DNA of 13,656 bases from JBFHKO01 sp041595355. Its GTDB lineage: Bacteria > Pseudomonadota > Gammaproteobacteria > Enterobacterales > Aeromonadaceae. The position numbers and the translations under genes were made by a program. Location of the stretch: contig JBFHKO010000048.1 in assembly GCA_041595355.1 (NCBI GenBank), forward strand, positions 1-13,656. The letters are read 5' to 3'. Below the pieces are notes generated by a model. That model did not search any database. It was given only the letters and a program-made list of their open reading frames with translations, and was not told where the DNA came from. Shown here in pieces: positions 8,152 through 13,656 of this stretch. Within the stretch, counting starts at the first letter, position 1. Every line of letters begins with the position of its first letter.

Positions 8152-8298
8152 CTAGACGACGCTCCAGTTTTCGCCGTTGCGGCGACCGTGCCCCTGGCGA
8201 CGCTCCATCTTGCTGGGCTCCCAGCGCACCACCATGCGCCGATCCACCAGCTGACGACGCTGACGATGGCGCCGCTCAGGCCCGAAATACGCTGTCAT
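8152..8298 (-). CDS. Small arginine-rich protein of unknown function (48 aa)
   Basis: A 48-codon reading frame on the minus strand between ygfB and ubiH, where pepP stands in E. coli. It begins MTAYFGPERRHRQRRQ and contains the pair-like stretches LVDRRMVVRWEP and MERRQGHGRR. It is about one-third arginine, has one Pro-Glu-Arg-Arg and one Asp-Arg-Arg element, and lacks membrane or signal sequences. A GAGGG sits nine bases upstream of the ATG. This spacing and the organised RR repeats support a real gene. Short arginine-rich proteins with RR/DRR patterns and an RWEP-like core occur, as I recall, as hypothetical proteins in other gammaproteobacteria; I know no function. Its charge would allow nucleic-acid binding, which is only inference. 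It could be read from ygfB (stop 89 bp upstream) or from its own promoter. Confidence 0.6.
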   Translation of the reverse strand: MTAYFGPERRHRQRRQLVDRRMVVRWEPSKMERRQGHGRRNGENWSVV

Positions 8299-8387
8299 AG
8301 CCCAGTTCCCTCTGCTGACCGAAACATAAGCAAAGCATAGCCAGCGTCCCTCCCCCGCGCCAGCCGGCGGCGATGGTCGAACTCGGG

Positions 8388-8951
8388 TCAGTGCAGGGTG
8401 TGCGGCGTCTTGGGACGCAGCGGCTGTCCGAACTCCTCGAAGGCCATCATGACCCCCAGTTTGGCATGCTCGTACAGCACGATGAAGGAGGCCTCGTTTT
8501 CGTCATCCTCCTCGAAATCGGCATCCAGCTGGGTGATGTTGCTGAGATCGGTGATCATCTCCCGCAGCTCCTCGGAGGCCTTGGCGAGATCCTGCTGCAT
8601 CACGGCAAAACCGGCCAGAAAAGACTGTACCCAGTCGGCCAGGCACTCCAGGCGCTCATCGAGTGGCTCATCCTCTTCGGGCAACAGCAACTCCAGCTGA
8701 TTTTGCTCGCTCAATGCGTGCCAGGTCGCGCCATACAGCGTCTCCAGCCAATGGCGCACCGGGGCTGGCAGCGCGAAGCCATCGTTCAACAGGTCATTGA
8801 TTTCCGACTGCCAGGCATTCTTGTCGCCACTGACGCCACCGCAGAGCAACCCGCAGAGGACACCGTGCACCTCGGCTGGCGATGCCATCACCTCATGCTC
8901 CTCCAGCAACCGGAGCGCCTGCTCATACTGATGAAAAATGCTAGTACTCAT
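8388..8951 (-). CDS. ygfB: YgfB/UPF0149 family protein
   Basis: Small cytosolic protein of 187 residues with the family pattern. LTPAE-like ASPAEVHGVLCGLLCGG is near residues 23-39, LADWVQSFLAGFAV lies mid-protein, ITDLSNITQLD is further on, and the C terminus ends in TLH, as in E. coli YgfB. The biochemical role is not settled; in Pseudomonas aeruginosa YgfB has been linked to control of ampC-related beta-lactam tolerance. The ATG at 8951 was chosen because conserved sequence begins soon after it. The frame stays open far upstream, but that part runs antisense through zapA and is not protein-like. The Shine-Dalgarno is weak (AAGAGAG). Divergent from zapA with 186 bp between, as in E. coli. 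Confidence 0.93.
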   Translation of the reverse strand: MSTSIFHQYEQALRLLEEHEVMASPAEVHGVLCGLLCGGVSGDKNAWQSEINDLLNDGFALPAPVRHWLETLYGATWHALSEQNQLELLLPEEDEPLDERLECLADWVQSFLAGFAVMQQDLAKASEELREMITDLSNITQLDADFEEDDENEASFIVLYEHAKLGVMMAFEEFGQPLRPKTPHTLH

Positions 8952-9043
8952 GAAAACTCTCTTGGCCTCGAACAAGAATGCAGCAAACAGCTGGCTCATG
9001 ACAACGATCCTATCACCGCCCTCCGCCGGGGGCCAGCCAGCCC

Positions 9044-9072
9044 TTGAAACTTGCAGATCTGCGCTATATAGT
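9044..9072 (+). promoter_or_regulatory. Sigma-70 promoter for zapA-ssrS
   Basis: TTGAAA at 9044-9049 and TATAGT at 9067-9072, separated by exactly 17 bases, make a near-consensus sigma-70 promoter. Transcription would start near 9079, giving a leader of about 60 bases before zapA. It faces away from ygfB. Confidence 0.75.
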
Positions 9073-9095
9073 CGCCCGATAATCGTCGCCCGATA
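9071..9095. repeat. 11-bp direct repeat over the zapA transcription start region
   Basis: GTCGCCCGATA occurs at 9071-9081 and again at 9085-9095, a 14-bp period. The first copy overlaps the -10 element and the likely +1 of the zapA promoter. A regulator binding two tandem sites is possible; a chance or slippage duplication is the alternative. Confidence 0.65.
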
Positions 9096-9137
9096 TCGGA
9101 CAAGCCGCTTCATCCAGCAGACAACGTTGAGAACCCG

Positions 9138-9455
9138 ATGAGCAATAACACCGAAGCTGTAGAAATCGCCATACAGGGACGCATCTATAAATTGTCCTGC
9201 CAGGCAGGCCAAGGTGATGCCCTGCGCCAGGCGGCCGAACAGCTGAACGGTACCCTGGGTGACCTGCGCATGCGGGCCCGTGGCAGCAGCAACGAACAAC
9301 TGGCCATCATGGCGGCCCTGAACTTTTGCCATGAACTGGCACTTGAAAAAAAACGCTATCGCCAATACTCTGAAACCATGGACCAGCGCATCAGACTGCT
9401 TCAAACCACCATTGAAGAAGCCCTGCTGGAACAGGGACGCATGCTGCGCTCCTGA
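9138..9455 (+). CDS. zapA: Cell division protein ZapA
   Basis: ZapA binds FtsZ polymers and promotes Z-ring assembly at mid-cell. The 105 residues match the family (E. coli 109). The N-terminal globular part, with VEIAIQGRIYKLSC and LRQAAEQLNGTLGDLR, is followed by a long helix at about 52-100 (EQLAIMAALNFCHELALEKK onward) that forms the tetramer coiled coil. A near-consensus promoter lies about 65 bases upstream. The Shine-Dalgarno is weak (TTGAGAA). The order zapA, ssrS, fau, divergent from ygfB, is the conserved gammaproteobacterial layout. Confidence 0.95.
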   Translation: MSNNTEAVEIAIQGRIYKLSCQAGQGDALRQAAEQLNGTLGDLRMRARGSSNEQLAIMAALNFCHELALEKKRYRQYSETMDQRIRLLQTTIEEALLEQGRMLRS

Positions 9456-9473
9456 TGCCATAACGATTTAAAT

Positions 9474-9655
9474 TACCCTGGGGTGTGCGTCAGCGGGTCA
9501 AGTCCCTGAGCCGATAATTTTTCTCCAAAGGGGTTCGCTTTCCGGCTCATGTGCAGGCTCGGCTCGTACCGAGAAGCCTACGGTCGGGATCAGGATCCCG
9601 CCTTGAACCATTGGGTTCAAGGACCGACACCCGCAACGGCACCTCCGGGGTTCCC
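9474..9655 (+). ncRNA. ssrS: 6S RNA
   Basis: Between zapA and fau lies a sequence with the conserved 6S blocks. GTCCCTGAGCCGATA is on the 5' side of the central bubble. GAGAAGCCTAC lies on the 3' side. The hairpin CCTTGAACC/GGTTCAAGG (9601-9622) is almost identical to the E. coli one. The ends pair as a closing stem (ACCCTGGGG with CTCCGGGGT). The length of about 182 bases fits E. coli 6S (184). 6S RNA binds the sigma-70 holoenzyme by imitating an open promoter and lowers transcription in stationary phase. It is probably processed from a transcript that includes zapA or fau. The ends are approximate to a few bases. Confidence 0.95.
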
Positions 9656-9661
9656 TCTTCT

Positions 9662-10252
9662 ATGCTAGACAGACAGTTCATTCGCCAGACGGTACGTCGC
9701 CGTCGCCAGGCCCTCAGCCCCACCGAGCAGCAACAGGCCAGCCTGGCGCTGGTCGAACAGTTTCGCTGCCACCCCCTGCTGCAACGCCCCCGCCGCCTGG
9801 CCCTCTACCTGGCCAACGATGGCGAGCTGGATCCGCGTCCGGCCATGGGCTGGTGCCTAGACAACAACATGCAATTGTGCCTGCCGGTGCTGGATCCCGA
9901 ACGTGACGGCTACCTGCTGTTTGTCGATTATCGGGCGGATACCCCGCTGCAGCCAAACCGCTTCGGCATTCCCGAGCCGGTACTTGCCGCCGACAACCGC
10001 ATCCCGCTGTCGGCCATCGATGTCCTGTTCACGCCGCTGGTCGCCTTTGATGCCGAGGGCAACCGCCTGGGCATGGGAGGCGGCTTCTACGATCGCACCC
10101 TCAGCCAGCCGACGCAGGTCGCCCCGGCCCTCATCGGCCTGGCACACGATTGCCAACGGGTCGAGCAGATCCCGATCGAGGCCTGGGATGTCCCGCTGCC
10201 GGAGATCCTGACCCCCAGTCGCCGCTGGCGCTGGCCCTCCGAGCCCATCTGA
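9662..10252 (+). CDS. fau: 5-formyltetrahydrofolate cyclo-ligase
   Basis: Uses ATP to convert 5-formyl-THF into 5,10-methenyl-THF, returning stored folate to the C1 pool that the glycine cleavage genes nearby also feed. The protein has 196 residues (ygfA/fau family). Landmarks are IRQTVRRRRQALSP at the N terminus, YLANDGELDPRP near 60, and the signature PLVAFDAEGNRLGMGGGFYDRTL at about 124-146, holding the glycine-rich ATP/folate loop. LAHDCQRVEQIPIEAWDVPL follows. The ATG at 9662 sits only a few bases after the 6S RNA and has no clear Shine-Dalgarno; the frame is open further upstream only because it runs through 6S. The conserved N-terminal arginine pattern supports this start. Confidence 0.94.
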   Translation: MLDRQFIRQTVRRRRQALSPTEQQQASLALVEQFRCHPLLQRPRRLALYLANDGELDPRPAMGWCLDNNMQLCLPVLDPERDGYLLFVDYRADTPLQPNRFGIPEPVLAADNRIPLSAIDVLFTPLVAFDAEGNRLGMGGGFYDRTLSQPTQVAPALIGLAHDCQRVEQIPIEAWDVPLPEILTPSRRWRWPSEPI

Positions 10253-10274
10253 GCGGCTGCGCCACGATCAAGCC

Positions 10275-10305
10275 TTGCCCCCGGCCCCAATAACTCGGCT
10301 ATAAT
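10275..10305 (+). promoter_or_regulatory. Probable rpiA promoter
   Basis: A perfect TATAAT at 10300-10305 lies 19 bases after TTGCCC at 10275-10280. The spacing is two bases over optimum, but the -10 is consensus and sits in the 87-bp gap between fau and rpiA. Transcription would begin near 10312, giving a leader of about 28 bases. Confidence 0.6.
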
Positions 10306-10339
10306 CCCGGCCTGCCAGCATGTCAGGAGCAACCCCCTA

Positions 10340-10999
10340 GTGACCCAAGATGAAATGAAAAAGGCCGCCGCCTGGGCCGCCCTCGCCTACGTCCAACCCG
10401 GCAATATCGTCGGTGTGGGCACCGGCTCCACCGTCAACCACTTTATCGAGGCCCTGGGCAGCATTCGCCATCAGATCCAGGCCGCGATCTCCAGCTCCGA
10501 TGCCTCCAGCGCGCGCCTCAAGGAGCTGGGCATTCCGGTGGTGGATCTGAACGACGTCGCCGGCTTCGACGTCTATGTCGACGGTGCCGACGAGATCAAC
10601 GCCGCCATGGAGATGATCAAGGGCGGTGGCGCCGCCCTGACCCGCGAGAAAATCGTTGCCGCCGTCGCCAAGCAGTTCATCTGCATTGCCGATGCCAGCA
10701 AGCGGGTCGAGGTGCTGGGCCGCTTCCCGTTACCGGTGGAAGTGATCCCCATGGCCCGCGAATACGTGACCCGGGAGATCCGCAAACTGGGCGGCAACCC
10801 CGTCTACCGGGCCGGTGTCGTTACCGACAACGGCAACCACATCCTGGATGTGGTCGGGCTGCACATCCACGCCGCCAAGGCGCTGGAAAGCCAGCTCAAC
10901 AACATCGTCGGCGTGGTCACCAACGGCCTGTTTGCCCACCGCGGTGCCGACGTGTTGCTTGTTGGCAGCCCCGAGGGAGTACTCACCATCCAGCCCTGA
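10340..10999 (+). CDS. rpiA: Ribose-5-phosphate isomerase A
   Basis: Interconverts ribose-5-phosphate and ribulose-5-phosphate in the non-oxidative pentose phosphate pathway, in the cytosol. At 219 residues it equals the E. coli length. Active-site blocks are all present: GVGTGSTVNHFIEAL at about 25-39, SSSDASSARLKELG at 53-66, YVDGADEIN at 78-86 and IKGGGAALTREKIVA at 91-105. The GTG at 10340 is chosen because it yields MTQDEMKKAAAWAAL, aligned with E. coli MTQDELKK; an AGGAG lies ten bases upstream. An ATG four codons later would lose that match. In E. coli serA sits beside rpiA; it is absent here. The gene ends in a strong bidirectional terminator. Confidence 0.97.
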   Translation: MTQDEMKKAAAWAALAYVQPGNIVGVGTGSTVNHFIEALGSIRHQIQAAISSSDASSARLKELGIPVVDLNDVAGFDVYVDGADEINAAMEMIKGGGAALTREKIVAAVAKQFICIADASKRVEVLGRFPLPVEVIPMAREYVTREIRKLGGNPVYRAGVVTDNGNHILDVVGLHIHAAKALESQLNNIVGVVTNGLFAHRGADVLLVGSPEGVLTIQP

Positions 11000-11016
11000 G
11001 CGCCAGCCGGGTAAAC

Positions 11017-11056
11017 AAAAAGGGCGGCCGGGTTTGATCCCGCGCCGCCCTTTTTT
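11017..11056. terminator. Bidirectional terminator between rpiA and the glycosyltransferase gene
   Basis: AAAAAGGGCGGC (11017-11028) pairs with GCCGCCCTTTTTT (11044-11056), and an inner CGGG/CCCG stem with a 6-base loop extends the hairpin past a one-base bulge. T-runs are present on both strands, so it can end rpiA on plus and the converging gene on minus. Confidence 0.93.
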
Positions 11057-11084
11057 GTCTGCCGCCCATCGGCCGGCATCCACA

Positions 11085-12104
11085 CTACGGCACCGCCAAC
11101 TCCCGCGGCTCACCGGCCTTCAGATACCAGCAGCCGATGCAAAGCGGCAGATAGGCCACCAGCAGCCAGACCAGCCCCAGGGCCTCATTGTCCATCGCCA
11201 GGTAGGCGAACGGAAACAGCCACACCCAGTCCACCACCCAGAGCAACACCGCCACATAGGCATGACTGTCCCAGCGACGCGCCAGGATCTGATAGGCATG
11301 CATGCGGTGGGAGCGATGCCAGTCCTTGCCACGCAGCATGCGTACCGCCAGCGACCAGCAGCCATCCACCACGAACCAGCCCATGAGAATGAGCCAGCAC
11401 CAGATATTGATGGCACTGTCCGCCGCCAGATAGAGGCCCAGCACGGCGATGAACACACCGAGAAAACTGCTGCCGGTATCACCCATGAAGATCTTGGCCG
11501 GCGGCCAGTTCCAGGCCAGAAAGCCGAGCACGGGCGCGCACATCAGTATGATGGGCAACGCCCACTGGGCCTCGCCGGAAATGGCCAGCAGGCAGGAGGA
11601 GGCAAACAGCATGATGAACGCCTGACTGCCGGCGAACCCATCGATACCATCCATGAAATCGCTCAGATTGATGAACGCGACAATGCCGAGCGCCAATACC
11701 GGCAGCCACCAGCCGGTCAGGTACACATAACCGTCGAAGATCACGACGATGAGATCGCGACCATACCAGTTGAGCGCCGCCGCTGCGGCCAGGATCTGCA
11801 CGCCGATGCGCGCCTTGACCGACAGGGGACGCAGATCATGAGCCAGGCAACCGAGCACCACCACCAACCCGGAAAAACAGAGACTGCGGGTGGCATTGAT
11901 ATCCAGCAGGCCATACGCGTTGAGCATCACCAGCAGGCCCAACATGCTGAGGCTGAGCGCAACGCCACCGCCACGCGGTGTAGGCTCAAGCGGACCATGC
12001 CGAAACTCCGGCACCGCCAAGGCGTGCCGCCACAGGGCATAGCGCCGCACTATGCCCGTCAGCACGAAACAGCCGATAAAAAAGATCAGGAAATGGGTCA
12101 TCAT
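11085..12104 (-). CDS. Polyprenyl-phosphate sugar-1-phosphate transferase, WecA/WbpL-like
   Basis: Multi-pass inner-membrane enzyme of 339 residues in the MraY/WecA superfamily, which moves a sugar-1-phosphate from a UDP-sugar to undecaprenyl phosphate to start O-antigen or exopolysaccharide units. Visible motifs are PTPRGGGVAL (42-51), DFMDGIDGFAG (149-159), WNWPPAKIFMGDTGSSFLG (198-216) and the WbpL-like histidine motif HRMHAYQ (266-272). About ten hydrophobic segments are seen. Two conserved positions differ. The usual Asp-Asp of the second cytoplasmic loop reads His89-Asp90 (in AHDLRPLS), and the usual Asn before FMDG is Asp149. The start at 12104 is set by family alignment. The frame stays open to 12182, but that extension is not hydrophobic; no strong Shine-Dalgarno supports either. 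No other sugar genes are near, so the substrate is unknown. Confidence 0.88.
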   Translation of the reverse strand: MMTHFLIFFIGCFVLTGIVRRYALWRHALAVPEFRHGPLEPTPRGGGVALSLSMLGLLVMLNAYGLLDINATRSLCFSGLVVVLGCLAHDLRPLSVKARIGVQILAAAAALNWYGRDLIVVIFDGYVYLTGWWLPVLALGIVAFINLSDFMDGIDGFAGSQAFIMLFASSCLLAISGEAQWALPIILMCAPVLGFLAWNWPPAKIFMGDTGSSFLGVFIAVLGLYLAADSAINIWCWLILMGWFVVDGCWSLAVRMLRGKDWHRSHRMHAYQILARRWDSHAYVAVLLWVVDWVWLFPFAYLAMDNEALGLVWLLVAYLPLCIGCWYLKAGEPRELAVP

Positions 12105-12199
12105 GATGATTACGTCTTGCTCTGCAAATAACAGGTTGGCCAGGCGGGTCCGTCCGCTTTTTTCGCAGCCAGTATGCGGCATCTCGCGATATAGATCAC

Positions 12200-12319
12200 T
12201 CGAGTTTGCTCAACTCGAACGACAATTGCCGAAATTCTCGGCAGTCCGGTGGACATCATGCTGGGCATCCCCCAGCCCTGAGTACCGGTTGCCGAGGCCA
12301 GCCGAAGCGGCTGATTTTT
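12200..12319 (+). other. Hairpin series ending in a T-run (candidate small RNA or leader)
   Basis: Four hairpins follow one another in the 315-bp gap between the glycosyltransferase start and the next gene. TCGAGTT/AACTCGA is at 12200-12218. TGCCGA/TCGGCA is at 12227-12243. CTGGG/CCCAG lies at about 12260-12275. CAGCCG-AAG-CGGCTG at 12299-12313 is followed by ATTTTT, like an intrinsic terminator on the plus strand. A second TGCCGAG at 12290-12296 can pair with CTCGGCA at 12237-12243 instead. A TATAGA at 12190-12195 could be a -10, but no -35 fits. No reading frame here looks protein-like. An untranslated RNA, an attenuated leader or a set of operators is possible. Confidence 0.4.
12299..12319 (+). 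terminator. Terminator-like hairpin upstream of the exported-protein gene
   Basis: CAGCCG-AAG-CGGCTG is a perfect 6-bp stem with a 3-base loop, followed by A and five T on the plus strand. No annotated plus-strand gene ends here, since rpiA already terminates at 11056. It would therefore end an unannotated RNA or attenuate transcription into 12420. Confidence 0.5.
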
Positions 12320-12346
12320 GGGCTGTTACTGACATCAAATTCGGCT

Positions 12347-12352
12347 TATACT
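12347..12352 (+). promoter_or_regulatory. Possible -10 element for the exported protein/lipoprotein pair
   Basis: TATACT at 12347-12352 matches five of six -10 bases. At 17-base spacing the -35 reads TGTTAC, a poor match. It would give a leader of about 60 bases. It lies downstream of the terminator-like hairpin, as expected for an independent promoter. Confidence 0.35.
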
Positions 12353-12419
12353 GGGGCGAAGTATTGGACAACTGGCTGGTGCCCCGGGGCCCGCTCAATC
12401 TGTTCGGGGGGAGTGTTAG

Positions 12420-12941
12420 ATGGCAACGATGATGGCCTGGATGACAGCCCTGGGCGCCGTGCTGCTGGCACTGCCGAGCCAGGCGCAGCCATTGCCGGAC
12501 AACGCCGGCACCACCCCGCGCCAGCAGCCACCCGCAGCCCCGACATTCACCCTGACTGCCAGCGATACATTTTACCGTGTCAGCACCCGCAGCAACTATC
12601 TGAGCCTCGACAACTTGGACAAAGTCAGCCCGCGCAGCTACGAGGATCTCTTCTCACTCGAACTCTACCTGGCCCAGCATCAAGCCTGGTCGCTGCACGT
12701 CGGCCCCAGTGTCGAGATGAGCAAGTTCGGGCGCAAGGGTGAACTCAGCCCCGGACAGGCACTGGATTTAACCCTCGGCAGCCAGCTGGGCGCCACCTCT
12801 CAACTGAATGAGCGCCTCGCCCTCAGCGCCGATTTCCTGCAAATGCAGTACCGTCTGCAGGAATCAGGCCCCCAAGCGGTGCAATTTATCCCGCTACATG
12901 ACGAGCAGCGCCTCCTGGCCACCCTCAGCTACACATTCTAA
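12420..12941 (+). CDS. Small exported protein with outer-membrane-like C terminus, function unknown
   Basis: I do not recognise a named family. The 173-residue product starts with a signal peptide: a short N-region, a hydrophobic core MTALGAVLLALP, and a probable cut after SQA at residue 22. A Pro/Gln/Thr-rich linker follows to about 42. The rest alternates polar and hydrophobic residues in strand-like blocks (FSLELYLAQHQ, WSLHVGPSVEMSKF, LDLTLGSQLGAT, LALSADFLQMQYRL). It ends in LLATLSYTF, whose terminal Phe and alternate hydrophobics resemble the C-terminal strand recognised by the Bam machinery. A small outer-membrane beta-barrel or barrel-associated protein is therefore inferred. The start has GGGGGAG seven bases upstream. 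The stop is 42 bases before the lipoprotein gene, so one transcript is likely. Confidence 0.72.
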   Translation: MATMMAWMTALGAVLLALPSQAQPLPDNAGTTPRQQPPAAPTFTLTASDTFYRVSTRSNYLSLDNLDKVSPRSYEDLFSLELYLAQHQAWSLHVGPSVEMSKFGRKGELSPGQALDLTLGSQLGATSQLNERLALSADFLQMQYRLQESGPQAVQFIPLHDEQRLLATLSYTF

Positions 12942-12983
12942 GTTCCAATATCGGGATACCGTACAATAACAAGGAGCAACAAC

Positions 12984-13656
<673 letters not shown>

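Noticed and set aside
8388..9461. Upstream extension of ygfB to 357 codons
   Set aside because: The extra N-terminal part is the complement of zapA and its promoter; YgfB similarity begins near the ATG at 8951.
9551..9661. Upstream extension of fau
   Set aside because: The extension translates 6S RNA; family similarity begins at the ATG at 9662.
10815..12131. 438-codon open frame on the plus strand
   Set aside because: Starts inside rpiA in another frame, crosses the strong terminator and runs antisense to the glycosyltransferase; composition is shadow-like.
12206..12742. 178-codon plus-strand frame overlapping the exported-protein gene
   Set aside because: No signal sequence or family; the overlapping frame starting at 12420 has a good ribosome binding site, a signal peptide and a proper C terminus.

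Overview
The window is chromosomal DNA from a GC-rich gammaproteobacterium (roughly 60% G+C by eye). The core runs ygfB, ubiH, ubiI, gcvT, gcvH, gcvP on the minus strand, divergent from zapA, ssrS (6S RNA), fau and rpiA on the plus strand. This is the neighbourhood known from E. coli and relatives, without pepP and serA. Gene order, protein similarity and base composition fit a marine or aquatic member near the Aeromonadales (Oceanimonas/Zobellella-like). That placement is an inference from memory, not a search.

Layout from left to right. (1) 1-716, minus: N-terminal part of a membrane-anchored PAS protein that enters a GGDEF domain at the window edge. (2) 717-928: intergenic stretch with several inverted repeats and a probable terminator for gcvP. 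(3) 929-5318, minus: gcvT-gcvH-gcvP, encoding the T, H and P proteins of the glycine cleavage system. gcvT and gcvH overlap by ATGA, and gcvP follows after a short gap. (4) 5319-5575: strongly palindromic leader between ubiI and gcvT with a possible attenuator hairpin. It contains no recognisable glycine riboswitch. (5) 5576-7959, minus: ubiI and ubiH, two FAD monooxygenases of ubiquinone synthesis, overlapping by ATGA. (6) 7960-8387: pepP would be expected here. Instead there is a purine-rich repeat, a hairpin and a 48-codon arginine-rich small gene. (7) 8388-8951, minus: ygfB. (8) 8952-9137: divergent promoter region with a near-consensus sigma-70 promoter for zapA and an 11-bp direct repeat over its start region. 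(9) 9138-10999, plus: zapA, 6S RNA, fau and rpiA, ending in a strong bidirectional terminator at 11017-11056. (10) 11085-12104, minus: a WecA/WbpL-type polyprenyl-phosphate sugar-1-phosphate transferase with unusual residues at two conserved positions. (11) 12183-12419: intergenic region holding four successive hairpins, the last followed by a T-run. (12) 12420 to the end, plus: a small exported protein with an outer-membrane-like C terminus, then a poly-serine lipoprotein cut by the window edge.

Functionally the core is housekeeping: one-carbon metabolism (Gcv and Fau both act on folate C1 units), ubiquinone hydroxylation, Z-ring assembly, 6S control of RNA polymerase and the pentose phosphate pathway. 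The accessory material is at the edges: the signalling protein on the left, and the glycosyltransferase with the outer-membrane/lipoprotein pair on the right. The least explained parts are the arginine-rich small gene in the pepP position, the hairpin cluster at 12200-12319, the variant glycosyltransferase and the exported protein pair. I did not find a clear, complete new system. These are leads.
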